Assembly (NCBI GenBank): GCA_004299145.1
Contig: SCQD01000096.1
Coordinates: 1-36,781, forward strand
From: Methylococcaceae bacterium
GTDB taxonomy: Bacteria; Pseudomonadota; Gammaproteobacteria; Methylococcales; Methylococcaceae
Length of the DNA: 36,781 nucleotides
Direction: 5' to 3'
Each line of letters opens with the position of its first letter. Within the stretch, counting starts at the first letter, position 1. The notes under the pieces were generated by a model, which did no database searches, was not told the DNA's origin, and saw nothing but the letters and a program-made list of their open reading frames with translations. Made by a program: the position numbers and the translations under genes. Shown here one piece after another: positions 1 to 8,350 of this stretch.

Positions 1-596
1 GCATTTGTTCGGCGTTGGCGGTGACTTCGCAATTATCCACGGCGTTGATCATGTCACTGGCGCTGACGGCGGTAACGGCGTTTTCCAGCGCCGGCATCGC
101 CGCCATCCGCAACCACGTGCCCAGCAGCGTGCGCATCATCGCCCAGATGGTGATCATCGCCTCCCTGGTGATCGTGGTCGATCAGTTGCTGAAAGCGTTT
201 GCTTACGGCATCAGCAAGCAGTTGTCGGTATTTGTCGGCCTGATCATCACCAACTGCATCGTCATGGGCCGCGCTGAAGCCTATGCCATGAAAAACCCGC
301 CCTGGGAAAGCTTTCTGGACGGCATCGGCAACGGCATGGGCTACAGCTTGATCCTCATCAGCGTCGCCACCATCCGCGAAGTGCTCGGTGCCGGCAAATG
401 GCTGGGCATGGAAGTGCTGCCGCTGGTGAAAGACGGCGGCTGGTACGTGCCGAACGGCTTGCTGCTGCTGCCGCCTTCCGCGTTTTTCCTGATCGGCCTG
501 CTGATCTGGGGTGTGCGATCCTGGAAACCCAAGCAGGCGGAAAAAGCGGATTTCCGCATACTACCGGCGCACGGCGACGCGCAGGAGGCCCACTGA
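1..596 (+). CDS. nqrD: Na+-translocating NADH:quinone reductase subunit D (5' partial)
   Basis: Membrane subunit of Na+-NQR, which couples NADH oxidation by ubiquinone to Na+ export across the inner membrane. The reading frame is open from base 3, and the first residues ([11 protein letters not shown]) match the interior of NqrD, so the start codon lies left of the window. Family hallmarks visible are [20 protein letters not shown] and [15 protein letters not shown], with several hydrophobic membrane segments. The C-terminus ends in a short polar tail. Its TGA overlaps the ATG of nqrE (TGATG), the tight coupling expected inside the nqr operon. NqrD and NqrE are homologous inverted-topology subunits (family knowledge). 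RnfE is the paralogue, but the following nqrE and nqrF genes decide for Nqr. Confidence 0.96.
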   Translation, partial: ICSALAVTSQLSTALIMSLALTAVTAFSSAGIAAIRNHVPSSVRIIAQMVIIASLVIVVDQLLKAFAYGISKQLSVFVGLIITNCIVMGRAEAYAMKNPPWESFLDGIGNGMGYSLILISVATIREVLGAGKWLGMEVLPLVKDGGWYVPNGLLLLPPSAFFLIGLLIWGVRSWKPKQAEKADFRILPAHGDAQEAH

Positions 597-1204
597 TGGA
601 AGCGTATATCAATCTGTTCATCAAGTCGGTTTTCATCGAAAACATGGCTTTGGCGTTCTTCCTGGGGATGTGCACCTTCATCGCCGTTTCCAAGAAGATC
701 GAAACCGCCGTGGGACTGGGCATCGCCGTCACCATCGTGCAGGCGTTGACCGTACCGGCCAACAACCTGATCTACGGTTTTTTGCTGAAAGAAGGCGCGC
801 TGTCCTGGATGGGGCTGACGGATGTGGATTTGAGCTTCATCGCACTGATGGCCTGCATCGGCGTCATCGCGGCGCTGGTGCAAATCCTGGAAATGGTGCT
901 GGATAAGTTTTTCCCGGCGCTGTACAACGCGCTCGGCATATTCCTGCCGCTGATCACGGTGAACTGCGCCATCCTGGCCGGTTCCTTGTTCATGATAGAG
1001 CGCGACTATGCCTTCGGCGAAAGCGTGGTCTACGGCATCGGTTCCGGCTTCGGCTGGGCGTTGGCGATCACCGCCATGGCCGGGGTGCGCGAAAAGCTCA
1101 AGTACAGCGACGTACCGGCCGGCCTGCAAGGGCTGGGCATCACCTTCATCACGGCAGGACTGATGGCGCTGGGCTTCATGGCGTTCTCAGGTATTCAATT
1201 GTAA
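596..1204 (+). CDS. nqrE: Na+-translocating NADH:quinone reductase subunit E
   Basis: Integral membrane subunit of Na+-NQR, 202 residues, which is the usual NqrE length. The start is the ATG at 596, which overlaps the nqrD stop; it gives the expected N-terminus [20 protein letters not shown]. Conserved stretches include [18 protein letters not shown] and [17 protein letters not shown]. The Cys in each is the kind that ligates the intramembrane FeS centre shared with NqrD (known of the family). Hydrophobic helices run through the whole protein. It lies directly between nqrD and nqrF, with a 10-nt gap to nqrF. RnfA is the paralogue and is excluded by context. Confidence 0.97.
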   Translation: MEAYINLFIKSVFIENMALAFFLGMCTFIAVSKKIETAVGLGIAVTIVQALTVPANNLIYGFLLKEGALSWMGLTDVDLSFIALMACIGVIAALVQILEMVLDKFFPALYNALGIFLPLITVNCAILAGSLFMIERDYAFGESVVYGIGSGFGWALAITAMAGVREKLKYSDVPAGLQGLGITFITAGLMALGFMAFSGIQL

Positions 1205-1214
1205 GGGCTACCCG

Positions 1215-2438
1215 ATGTTGGAAATCATTTTAGGCGTATTGTTTTTCACGGTCATCGTGATTGCCCTGGTGTTCGTCATCCTGGGCGCAAAATCCAAGCT
1301 GGTGGCCTCCGGCAACGTGGACATCGTCATCAACGACGAAAAAACCATCCACGTGCCGATAGGCTCCAAGCTGTTGACGGCGTTGGCGGACAACAATCTG
1401 TTCGTGTCCTCGGCCTGCGGCGGTGGCGGCACTTGCGGCCAGTGCCGGGTGCAGGTGCACGAAGGCGGCGGCGAAATCCTGCCGACCGAGTTGTCGCACA
1501 TCACCAAGCGCGAAGCGGCGTGCGGCGACCGTTTGTCCTGCCAGGTGGCGGTCAAGCAGAACATGAAAATCCACGTGCACGACGAAGTGTTCGGCGTGAA
1601 AAAGTGGCAGTGCACGGTCAAGTCCAACAACAACGTCGCCACTTTCATCAAAGAGCTGGTGTTGCAACTGCCCGAGGGCGAGCACGTCGATTTTCGCGCA
1701 GGCGGCTATATCCAGATCGAATGTCCGGCTTACGACCTCAAGTTCTCCGACTTCGACGTGGAAGCGCAATATCGCGGCGATTGGGACAAGTTTGGTTTGT
1801 GGAAAATCGAGTCGCACGTCAAGGAACCGGCCATCCGCGCCTACTCCATGGCGAATTACCCAGGAGAAAAAGGCATCATCATGCTCAACGTGCGTATCGC
1901 TACGCCGCCGTTCGGCAAGTTCGATACCCTGCCGCCGGGCGTGATGTCGTCCTACATTTTCGGGCTGAAGCCGGGCGATAAAGTCACCATCTCGGGTCCG
2001 TTCGGCGAGTTTTTCGCGCGCGACACCGGCAACGAAATGGTGTTCATCGGCGGCGGCGCCGGCATGGCGCCCATGCGTTCGCACATTTTCGACCAGCTCA
2101 AGCGCTTGGCTTCCAAGCGTAAGATTACGTACTGGTACGGCGCGCGCAGCTTGCGGGAAACGTTCTATGCCGACGAGTTCGACCAGTTGGCCAAGGAAAA
2201 TCCCAACTTCAAGTGGTATCTGGGCTTGTCCGAACCGCAACCGGAAGACAACTGGACCGGCTATACCGGCTTCATCCACAACATCCTGTATGAACAGTAT
2301 TTGAAAAACCATCCGGCGCCGGAGGACTGCGAATTCTATATGTGCGGCCCGCCCATGATGAACAGCGCCGTAATCAAAATGCTGCTCAGCATCGGCGTGG
2401 AAAGAGAAAACATCATGCTGGACGATTTCGGCGGTTAA
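1215..2438 (+). CDS. nqrF: Na+-translocating NADH:quinone reductase subunit F
   Basis: Electron-input subunit of Na+-NQR. It oxidises NADH through FAD and passes electrons to a 2Fe-2S cluster on the cytoplasmic side. It has 407 residues, normal for the family. Residues 1-25 form one membrane anchor. A plant-type ferredoxin domain follows with cluster cysteines C68, C74, C77 and C109 ([12 protein letters not shown]). The FAD-binding motif RAYSMANYP, the NAD-binding [12 protein letters not shown] and the C-terminal YMCGPPMM and LDDFGG motifs are all present. It is the last gene before a strong terminator at 2471-2502, so it closes the structural nqr operon. Confidence 0.98.
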   Translation: MLEIILGVLFFTVIVIALVFVILGAKSKLVASGNVDIVINDEKTIHVPIGSKLLTALADNNLFVSSACGGGGTCGQCRVQVHEGGGEILPTELSHITKREAACGDRLSCQVAVKQNMKIHVHDEVFGVKKWQCTVKSNNNVATFIKELVLQLPEGEHVDFRAGGYIQIECPAYDLKFSDFDVEAQYRGDWDKFGLWKIESHVKEPAIRAYSMANYPGEKGIIMLNVRIATPPFGKFDTLPPGVMSSYIFGLKPGDKVTISGPFGEFFARDTGNEMVFIGGGAGMAPMRSHIFDQLKRLASKRKITYWYGARSLRETFYADEFDQLAKENPNFKWYLGLSEPQPEDNWTGYTGFIHNILYEQYLKNHPAPEDCEFYMCGPPMMNSAVIKMLLSIGVERENIMLDDFGG

Positions 2439-2470
2439 GTTAGGCCTGTCATCGTATCATTATGGTTATG

Positions 2471-2502
2471 CGCAAGGAGCCTTCGGGCTCCTTGCGTTTT
2501 TT
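2471..2502 (+). terminator. Rho-independent terminator after nqrF
   Basis: A perfect 11-bp stem (CGCAAGGAGCC at 2471-2481 and GGCTCCTTGCG at 2486-2496) closes on a TTCG tetraloop and is followed by six T residues. It stands between nqrF and nqrM, so nqrM is made by readthrough or from its own promoter. Confidence 0.93.
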
Positions 2503-2536
2503 GGGTTACCGGGTTGCAAGATTTGGAGAATTGAAC

Positions 2537-2746
2537 ATGGGCACTATGTTTTTAATCAGCTTTGCCATCATCGCCGTAGTGTTTTTGATCATGGCGGTGG
2601 GGGTGATGTTTGGCCGCCATCCCATCCGCGGTTCCTGTGGTGGTCACGGCGGTGGCGAGTGCGTGTGCTCCGAAGCCAAGCAGGAAGTGTGCGAAAACCG
2701 CAAACAGCGCTTGGCGGCGGAGCAGGATGGCAAAACACCCGCGTAG
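2537..2746 (+). CDS. nqrM: Na+-NQR maturation factor NqrM (DUF539)
   Basis: Small membrane protein of 69 residues needed for assembly of active Na+-NQR, probably by delivering iron to the NqrD/E site (known of the family). The ATG at 2537 has a GGAG ribosome site about 10 nt upstream and gives the expected N-terminus. Residues 4-26 form one hydrophobic helix. A cysteine cluster follows (GSCGG, then ECVCSE, then EVC) with four Cys matching the NqrM pattern, and the tail is charged. It sits at its usual place after nqrF but is separated by a strong hairpin terminator. Its convergent neighbour dhaL starts to overlap nothing; about 50 nt lie between the two stops. Confidence 0.93.
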   Translation: MGTMFLISFAIIAVVFLIMAVGVMFGRHPIRGSCGGHGGGECVCSEAKQEVCENRKQRLAAEQDGKTPA

Positions 2747-2797
2747 GCTACGTCTTGCAATAATGCGGGCGTCTGTTATGGCTGAGCCGGCTGGTTG

Positions 2798-3439
2798 TCA
2801 CGCAGTCGTTGCATCTTCCAATACCCGTGTAATTGCTTGGATTATCAATTGACTGGTTTTGGCGCCGGCGTCGAGGTGACCGCGGGCGCGTTCCCCCAGA
2901 AAAGAAGCGCGGCCCTTGCCGGCGGGTAAATCGCGCGTCGCTTCCACGCCGGCTGCCGCGACCCGGGGGATGTTTTCCAGCACTTGCGGCAGCGGCCATG
3001 ACTCGGTCGCGGCCTGTTTTAATGTGGCGGCCACCGGAATCAGTACGTCCAGCAGCGTTTTATCCCCCAAGTCGGCTTTGCCGCGCAGTTTCACCGCCTC
3101 CACCCCCTGCGTTAAGGCTTCGGCCAGTGTTGCCAGTTCCATGGCTTGGTTGCGCATCGCCTTGCTCATCGCCAAAAACAGCGTGCCGAACAATGCGCCC
3201 GAAGCGCCGCCCATGCTGGACATCAGGCTCATGCCGATTTTTTGCAGGGCGGCGGACCAATCCATGGCGCTCAGTTCCGGCGCCAATCCCCCCAGCGTAG
3301 TCAAGCCGCGTTGCAGATTGGTGACGTGGTCTCCGTCGCCGATGGCTTGGTCCAGCAGGGTGACTTCCTCGGCGTTTGCGTCGATGGCGGCGGTGACGGC
3401 TTGGATAAAGTCGGGGATAAGCGCGGGAGAAACAGTCAT
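2798..3439 (-). CDS. dhaL: DhaL-like (DAK2 domain) dihydroxyacetone kinase ADP-binding subunit
   Basis: DAK2/DhaL family protein of 213 residues, the normal length for a free-standing DhaL. In dihydroxyacetone kinases this domain binds the ADP/ATP cofactor through a Mg-chelating Asp cluster. Here the cluster is DQAIGDGDHVTNLQRG near residue 40, followed by MGGASGALFGT and, near the end, FLGERARGHLDAGA. The start was set at the ATG at 3439, because the open frame further upstream runs through the fba terminator hairpin. It is the last gene of the tpiA-pfp-fba block on the minus strand. No DhaK (substrate-binding) or DhaM (PEP-PTS) partner is seen in this window. Triose phosphate metabolism is the likely role; the exact substrate is not known. 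Confidence 0.85.
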   Translation of the reverse strand: MTVSPALIPDFIQAVTAAIDANAEEVTLLDQAIGDGDHVTNLQRGLTTLGGLAPELSAMDWSAALQKIGMSLMSSMGGASGALFGTLFLAMSKAMRNQAMELATLAEALTQGVEAVKLRGKADLGDKTLLDVLIPVAATLKQAATESWPLPQVLENIPRVAAAGVEATRDLPAGKGRASFLGERARGHLDAGAKTSQLIIQAITRVLEDATTA

Positions 3440-3451
3440 GGCAAAACTCGC

Positions 3452-3490
3452 TATAAAAAAAGGCCGATGCGCATTATCGCATCGGCCTTT
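3452..3490 (-). terminator. Rho-independent terminator after fba
   Basis: Read on the minus strand, an 11-bp perfect stem (AGGCCGATGCG with CGCATCGGCCT, positions 3461-3471 and 3478-3488) and a 6-nt loop are followed by a run of T (A-run on + at 3455-3461). It separates fba from the dhaL-like gene, whose ATG lies only about 15 nt further on. Confidence 0.9.
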
Positions 3491-3507
3491 CGGGGAGTGA
3501 ACCCGCT

Positions 3508-4587
3508 TTACAGCGAGTTGACGGCGTTCAGTTCCTGGAAAGCCTGCTCCAGGCGCGCCACCATGCTGGCCTGTCCGGCGCGCAGCCACACGCGCGGATC
3601 GTAGTATTTTTTATTCGGCTTGTCATCGCCTTCCGGATTGCCGATTTGTCCCTGCAGATAGCCTTCGTTTTTCTTGTAGTATTCCATGATGCCGGCCCAG
3701 GCAGCCCATTGGGTATCGGTGTCGATGTTCATTTTGACGACGCCGTAGCTGATCGATTCCTTGATTTCTTCGGCGCTGGAGCCGGAGCCGCCGTGGAATA
3801 CGAAGTTCAGCGTATTGGCGGGCAGGTTGTATTTTTCGGACACGAATTTTTGCGAGTTGTCCAAAATTTTCGGCGTCAGTTTGACGTTGCCGGGTTTGTA
3901 GACGCCGTGCACGTTGCCGAATGAAGCCGCGATAGTGAAGCGGTGGCTGATTTTGCTCAGCTCTTCGTAGGCATAAGCCACGTCCGCCGGCTGGGTATAC
4001 AGTGCGGAGTGGTCCATGTGCGTGTTGTCCACGCCGTCTTCTTCGCCGCCGGTGCAACCCAGTTCGATTTCCAGCGTCATGCCGATTTTGGACATGCGTT
4101 GCAGATACTTGGCGCAAACTTCGATGTTTTCTTGCAGGCTTTCTTCGGACAAATCCAGCATGTGCGAGCTGAACAGCGGTTTGCCGGTGGCGGCAAAATG
4201 CTTTTCACCGGCATCCAGCAGGCCGTCGATCCAGGGCAGCAATTTCTTGGCGGCATGGTCGGTGTGCAGGATCACCGGCACGCCGTAATGCTCGGCGACG
4301 GCGTGTACGTGCTGAGCGCCGGAAATGGCGCCGATGATTGCCGCTTTCTGGCCTTCCAGCTTCAAGCCTTTGCCGGCGACAAACTGCGCGCCGCCGTTGG
4401 AAAACTGGATGATGACCGGGGCTTTGACCTTGGCGGCCGCTTCCAGCACGGCGTTGATGGAGTCGGTGCCCACCACGTTGACCGCCGGCAGGGCGAACTT
4501 GTTGGCTTTGCAAAGGGCGAAGACTTTTTGTACGTCTTCACCGGTGATGACGCCGGGTTTGACGATGTCTGAGATTTTTTGCGACAT
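3508..4587 (-). CDS. fba: Class II fructose-bisphosphate aldolase
   Basis: Zn-dependent aldolase that interconverts fructose 1,6-bisphosphate with glyceraldehyde 3-phosphate and dihydroxyacetone phosphate. The ATG at 4587 gives 359 residues, the same length as E. coli FbaA; the frame upstream of it runs into a palindromic repeat and was left out. Visible motifs are HTDHAAKKLLPW (catalytic D110 and Zn ligand H111), LEIELGCTGGEEDGVDN, FGNVHGVYKPGN (Zn His), FVFHGGSGS (Zn His) and NIDTDTQWA, in the order of the class IIA subfamily. It follows pfp by 70 nt, and a terminator lies just after it. It works with the neighbouring pfp and tpiA products in glycolysis/gluconeogenesis and the fructose-bisphosphate branch of RuMP-type pathways. 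Confidence 0.97.
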   Translation of the reverse strand: MSQKISDIVKPGVITGEDVQKVFALCKANKFALPAVNVVGTDSINAVLEAAAKVKAPVIIQFSNGGAQFVAGKGLKLEGQKAAIIGAISGAQHVHAVAEHYGVPVILHTDHAAKKLLPWIDGLLDAGEKHFAATGKPLFSSHMLDLSEESLQENIEVCAKYLQRMSKIGMTLEIELGCTGGEEDGVDNTHMDHSALYTQPADVAYAYEELSKISHRFTIAASFGNVHGVYKPGNVKLTPKILDNSQKFVSEKYNLPANTLNFVFHGGSGSSAEEIKESISYGVVKMNIDTDTQWAAWAGIMEYYKKNEGYLQGQIGNPEGDDKPNKKYYDPRVWLRAGQASMVARLEQAFQELNAVNSL

Positions 4588-4623
4588 GGGCTTATTCCTG
4601 TGGTTGTTGTAAGTAGTTTTCAT

Positions 4624-4648
4624 CGTTCCCACGCTCGGCGTGGGAACG
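4624..4648. repeat. Dispersed palindromic repeat between pfp and fba
   Basis: A perfect inverted repeat, CGTTCCCACGC (4624-4634) and GCGTGGGAACG (4638-4648), with a 3-nt loop. Related whole or half copies occur at 7169-7326, 13397-13413 and 19646-19670. It belongs to the common GTTCCCACGCTC type of small intergenic repeat. Confidence 0.85.
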
Positions 4649-4657
4649 CCTCTCGGC

Positions 4658-6361
4658 TTAAAATTCAAATTCCATCGAAGCATAATCCCGATTTAACGCC
4701 ACCGACAGCGGCATCTGCCGGCTGGCCGGTCCCCACAGTTGGCGCGGTCCCGGTGAGCAGAAGCAATCGCCCGCCGCCCAAGCCGCCCGGCGCTGAGCGA
4801 AGTATTGGAACGCAGGCGACGACGTTTTTACCAGTGCTTTTTCGATGACCATTTCGTCATGGCCGTGACGACGCTCGATGTTCAGCAGCCCGGTCAAAGG
4901 CAACGCCAGCGGCGTGCCGCCCTGGTCAAGGTCTTTGATGCTGGCGATAAAGCCGGTCTTGCCGGCCAGAATCAACGAACCTACCGTCAGTCCGAGGTTG
5001 TAGGTGTAGGCGGCATCGAACAGGGTGGGAGCGCCGCAGCGTCCTTCATAACCGAAGAAATGGTTGAGCGTATGGAATTTCACCGAAGCATCCAGCGCTT
5101 TGACGCGCGCGGCGGTCATGTCGATCAGCAACCGCTCGGTGGGAATCAGCGATACTTGCAGATTGCCGTGCGAATCGCGTTCGGCCATCAGCATGTCGAC
5201 GATGTAATCCGGCAGCGATGCCATCAGCTTGGCGTGTTCCGGCTTCAGCTTGCCGTTGATGAGTTCGCACTGCTGGGCGATGGTTTTGCCGGCCAGCTCG
5301 TCTTTGCACTCCGCGAGCTTATCGTTCAAATCCTGCAGCAGCGCCGTCATTTCGGGAATGAATTCGATCAGCCCTTCAGGAATCAGCACTACGCCATAGT
5401 TCATGTCGCCGGCGGCGCGTTGAATCACGGTTTTGGCAATGCTGTCGACGATTTCCGCCAAAGACAGCTGCTTTTCCGCCACTTCTTCGGATATCAGCGT
5501 GACGGCGGGCTTGGTTTGCAACGCCACTTCCAGGGCGACGTGCGAGGCGGCGCGGCCCATGATTTTGATGAAGTGCCAATACTTACGCGACGACGGTGTG
5601 TCTTGCAAAATATTGCCCACCATTTCCGCGTAAATTTTGGTGGCGGTATCGAAGCCGAACGAAATCGGCAGCAAATCACCGATCTGCAAATCGCCGTCGA
5701 TGGTTTTGGGCGCGCCGATGACTTGTACGCCGCTGCCGTCGGCCTTGACCCCGGAGTAAAGCTTTTCGGCCAGCACGGCGGCATTGGTGTTGGAGTCGTC
5801 GCCGCCGATCACCACGATGGCGTCGAGGTTGTGCTTGATGCAGGTTTGGCGCACGCCTTCGAACTGCGCGTCGCTTTTGATCTTGGTGCGGTCGCTGCCG
5901 AGAAAATCAAAACCGCCGGTGTTGACGATCTGGTCGATATTGGCCGCGCTGATTTCAAACAGATCGCCCTGAATCAGGCCCTTGGGGCCGGCTTTTACGC
6001 CCAGCAAGGCGTTGGCGCTGCCCAGGATGCGGAACAAGCCGGCGATGACGTTATGTCCGCCGGCGGCAGGGCCGCCTGAAAACAAAACCGCCACCCGTTT
6101 GCCGGTTGCCGGCTTGGCATTGGAAGCGTCGGCAACCAGGGTTTGGTTTTGCGAAGCGGCAACGCTGTTGGGAAACGCGGCGTTGACGGCTGCGGTGTCT
6201 TTGGTGGTCAGCGGAATGCCGGCTTCTTTGAATGCAACCGGGGTCAATACGCCCTGGTTGAAAAAAACCTGACAGGTAGGAATCTCCAGTTTACGGATGG
6301 CATTTTCGAACAGGGATTGGCAGTGTTCCGCCTGGTCCAGAAAACGGCTGATGGTAGACAT
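4658..6361 (-). CDS. pfp: Pyrophosphate-dependent 6-phosphofructokinase (long PFP type)
   Basis: Diphosphate:fructose-6-phosphate 1-phosphotransferase, a reversible phosphofructokinase using PPi instead of ATP. The chosen ATG at 6361 has GGAG 7 nt upstream and gives 567 residues, the size of the long PFP clade (about 550 aa) rather than of ATP-PFK (about 320). FSGGPAAGGHN is the N-terminal phosphate loop. GGDDSNTNA (residues 186-194) has the second Asp that blocks ATP, and KTIDGDL (219-225) has the Lys typical of PPi enzymes. MGRAASH and PEGL complete the substrate site. It lies 23 nt after tpiA and 70 nt before fba. A reversible PPi-PFK is typical of methanotrophs, but also of plants and spirochaetes. 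Confidence 0.95.
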   Translation of the reverse strand: MSTISRFLDQAEHCQSLFENAIRKLEIPTCQVFFNQGVLTPVAFKEAGIPLTTKDTAAVNAAFPNSVAASQNQTLVADASNAKPATGKRVAVLFSGGPAAGGHNVIAGLFRILGSANALLGVKAGPKGLIQGDLFEISAANIDQIVNTGGFDFLGSDRTKIKSDAQFEGVRQTCIKHNLDAIVVIGGDDSNTNAAVLAEKLYSGVKADGSGVQVIGAPKTIDGDLQIGDLLPISFGFDTATKIYAEMVGNILQDTPSSRKYWHFIKIMGRAASHVALEVALQTKPAVTLISEEVAEKQLSLAEIVDSIAKTVIQRAAGDMNYGVVLIPEGLIEFIPEMTALLQDLNDKLAECKDELAGKTIAQQCELINGKLKPEHAKLMASLPDYIVDMLMAERDSHGNLQVSLIPTERLLIDMTAARVKALDASVKFHTLNHFFGYEGRCGAPTLFDAAYTYNLGLTVGSLILAGKTGFIASIKDLDQGGTPLALPLTGLLNIERRHGHDEMVIEKALVKTSSPAFQYFAQRRAAWAAGDCFCSPGPRQLWGPASRQMPLSVALNRDYASMEFEF

Positions 6362-6384
6362 AAACAAACTCCGAATCAGTTTTT

Positions 6385-7134
6385 TTAATAATTGACGATG
6401 GCGAGGAAGCTGTCGGCCTTCAAACTGGCGCCGCCTACCAGCGCACCGTCGATGTCCGGTTTGCCCATCAGTTCGGTGACGTTGTCGGGCTTGACGCTGC
6501 CGCCATATTGAATGGTGATGGCATCGGCCGTGGCCGCATCGCTCAGTTTGGCGAGTTCCTGGCGGATGAATGCGTGTACTTCCTGTGCCTGTTCGGGGCT
6601 GGCGGTTTTGCCGGTGCCGATGGCCCAGACAGGTTCGTAAGCGATGACGATATTTTTCAGCTGCGCGGCGCTAAAACCGGACAGACCTTCTTTCAATTGT
6701 GCTTCGATGACCTTGAAGGTTTGATCGCTTTCGCGTTCTTCCAGTTTTTCACCGACGCAGTAGATCGGCGTGAGGCCGTTTTGCAGGGCAAACTGGAGTT
6801 TTTTATTGAGAAAAGCGTTGCTTTCGTGGAAGTATTCGCGGCGTTCCGAGTGCCCGACGATGACGTACTGGCAGCCGACCGATTTCAGCATTGCCGGGGA
6901 AATCTCGCCGGTATAAGCGCCTTTTTCTTCAGGGTAGACGTTTTGCGCGCCCAACTGGATACTGGAACCTTGCAGGGATAGGCTCACCGCGCTCAGATGA
7001 GTAAAAGGGGGGCAAACCACTACTTCGATCTGGTTTTTGTTTTGGAAATTATTCTTCAAACCGGTGATGAGTTCGTTGGCTTCGGCTAAGTCGGTAAACA
7101 TTTTCCAGTTTCCCGCCACGATGGTTTTGCGCAT
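6385..7134 (-). CDS. tpiA: Triose-phosphate isomerase
   Basis: Cytosolic TIM-barrel enzyme interconverting dihydroxyacetone phosphate and glyceraldehyde 3-phosphate. It has 249 residues, the usual length. Active-site motifs are intact: GNWKM (N9, K11), GHSERR with catalytic H95, YEPVWAIGTGKTA with catalytic E167, and the phosphate loop GGSVKPDN. It is the first gene of the tpiA-pfp-fba block on the minus strand, so one transcript could supply three consecutive steps of the triose-hexose interconversion. Upstream are about 34 nt of AT-rich DNA and then a repeat-filled spacer. In many gammaproteobacteria secG follows tpiA; here it does not. Confidence 0.98.
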   Translation of the reverse strand: MRKTIVAGNWKMFTDLAEANELITGLKNNFQNKNQIEVVVCPPFTHLSAVSLSLQGSSIQLGAQNVYPEEKGAYTGEISPAMLKSVGCQYVIVGHSERREYFHESNAFLNKKLQFALQNGLTPIYCVGEKLEERESDQTFKVIEAQLKEGLSGFSAAQLKNIVIAYEPVWAIGTGKTASPEQAQEVHAFIRQELAKLSDAATADAITIQYGGSVKPDNVTELMGKPDIDGALVGGASLKADSFLAIVNY

Positions 7135-7168
7135 GTTTTGCCTTTTTATTTAAGTAAAGATCAGTTTA

Positions 7169-7326
7169 TCGTTCCGGCGTTCCAGGGGGGAACGCGGTCC
7201 CGGACGCTCGGCGTCCCGTGTCGTCGCAATGGATGTCCGCTCTGTGATGGAGGCCGCCCATGGCAATGACGCCATCGGGACGCGGAGCGTCCCGGGATGC
7301 ATTCCCTCGCTGAGCGTGGGAACGAT
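7169..7326. repeat. Pair of dispersed palindromic repeats in inverted arrangement
   Basis: The spacer between the HAD gene and tpiA carries two copies of the GTTCCC...GGGAACG / GGACGCTCGGCGTCC repeat family facing each other. The left part reads ATCGTTCC...GGGAACGCGGTCC then GGACGCTCGGCGTCC. The right part reads GGGACGCGGAGCGTCCC then GAGCGTGGGAACGAT. Ends and internal blocks are therefore reverse complements with scattered mismatches. The roughly 155-nt unit could fold into a long cruciform. No protein is expected here; short frames across it translate into the familiar spurious repeat peptides. Confidence 0.8.
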
Positions 7327-7362
7327 GTAGGGGGGGTATGGCGGCGGAAACGGGCGGCGCGG

Positions 7363-7382
7363 ATTTTGCGCAGCCGCAAAAT
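7363..7382 (-). terminator. Small hairpin downstream of the HAD phosphatase gene
   Basis: A perfect 8-bp stem, ATTTTGCG and CGCAAAAT, with a 4-nt loop lies about 40 nt after the stop of the minus-strand HAD gene. There is no clear T-run behind it, so termination is only a possibility. Confidence 0.35.
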
Positions 7383-7420
7383 GTACCGGATTTCAGCGGG
7401 CTCAGCAACCTGGGTATGCT

Positions 7421-8245
7421 TTATCCGCGCAGTGCGCGGGTAATGTCGCGGATGTCCGGCATGACCCAGTCGGGCCGGTAATCGGTGGCCGCAAAATCGG
7501 CTTCACACGACACGCCGGTGAGTACCATCAGGCTGCGAATATTGGCGCGCACCGCGCCCAGGATGTCGGTGCCCAGGCGGTCACCGATGGCGATGGTTTC
7601 GTCGGGGCCGACGCCCAGCAGTTTGAGCGCCTGCTGGTACATGATGGGTTCCGGCTTGCCGATGATGATGGGGGCGATGTCGGTGGCGGCCTGAATGGCG
7701 GCCAGGATGGCGCCGTTGCCGTGGGTGATGCCGTATTCCGTCGGCAACGTGACGTCGGGATTGGTGCCGACAAAAGTCGCGCCGGCGCGGATATTCAGCG
7801 TGGCGGTGGCCAGTTTGTCCCAGGATACGTCGTGGTCCATGCCGCATACCACGTAGTGGGCGCCGGCATCGGGGTTATCGGCGGTTTTGACTTCGTAGAG
7901 ATCCGTCAAGATGAATCCGCGTTCGAGCAGTGGTTGCCGCAAGCCGTCTTCGCCGATGACGAACACGCGGGTGGCTGCCGGCTTGGCGCGCTCGGCCAGA
8001 TAGAGCGTCGTCGCCTGGCTGGAAGTCAGGATTTCGTCACGGGATACCGTCACCCCCATTTTGGCGAGTTTGGCGACGTATTGCTCCGCCGTCTTGCTGG
8101 CGTTGTTGGTGGCGAGGATGAAGCGGATGCTTTTTTCGCGCAGGGTTTGAAAGAATGCGATCAGGCCGGGCAGGGGCAGGTCGCCGTGCCACAGCACCCC
8201 ATCCATGTCTATAATAAGCGTTCGTATATCTTTAAGGGGTTCCAT
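7421..8245 (-). CDS. HAD-IIA family phosphatase (NagD-like)
   Basis: Haloacid dehalogenase superfamily hydrolase of 274 residues, subclass IIA, a family that includes NagD, phosphoglycolate phosphatase and 4-nitrophenylphosphatase. Motif I is IIDMDGVLW (nucleophile D13 and acid/base D15). Motif II is ILATNNASK, the Lys of motif III is in IIIGKPEP, and motif IV is AIGDRLGTDILGA. A C2-type cap lies between, including the family signature FVGTNPDVTLP. The substrate cannot be read from the sequence. In the context of tpiA/pfp/fba, removal of 2-phosphoglycolate or a sugar phosphate would make sense, but this is inference. It is separated from tpiA by a repeat-filled spacer, so it need not be in the same operon. 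Confidence 0.85.
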   Translation of the reverse strand: MEPLKDIRTLIIDMDGVLWHGDLPLPGLIAFFQTLREKSIRFILATNNASKTAEQYVAKLAKMGVTVSRDEILTSSQATTLYLAERAKPAATRVFVIGEDGLRQPLLERGFILTDLYEVKTADNPDAGAHYVVCGMDHDVSWDKLATATLNIRAGATFVGTNPDVTLPTEYGITHGNGAILAAIQAATDIAPIIIGKPEPIMYQQALKLLGVGPDETIAIGDRLGTDILGAVRANIRSLMVLTGVSCEADFAATDYRPDWVMPDIRDITRALRG

Positions 8246-8350
8246 GTTTACAATCCGATTTGTTATTTTATAGCGGACCCCACGGGGTAGTTGTGCTTAT
8301 CCTGTGGGTTTTCGAAGAAATATTAACCGCAAAGCCATGTCGAAACAAGG

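Noticed and set aside
4805-6079. A 424-codon plus-strand frame opposite pfp
   Set aside because: Antisense of pfp with no motif; pfp motifs on the minus strand are decisive.
7161-7408. Short frames with RSHAQRGNA-like peptides
   Set aside because: These are translations of the dispersed GTTCCCACGC repeat, a well-known source of spurious annotations.
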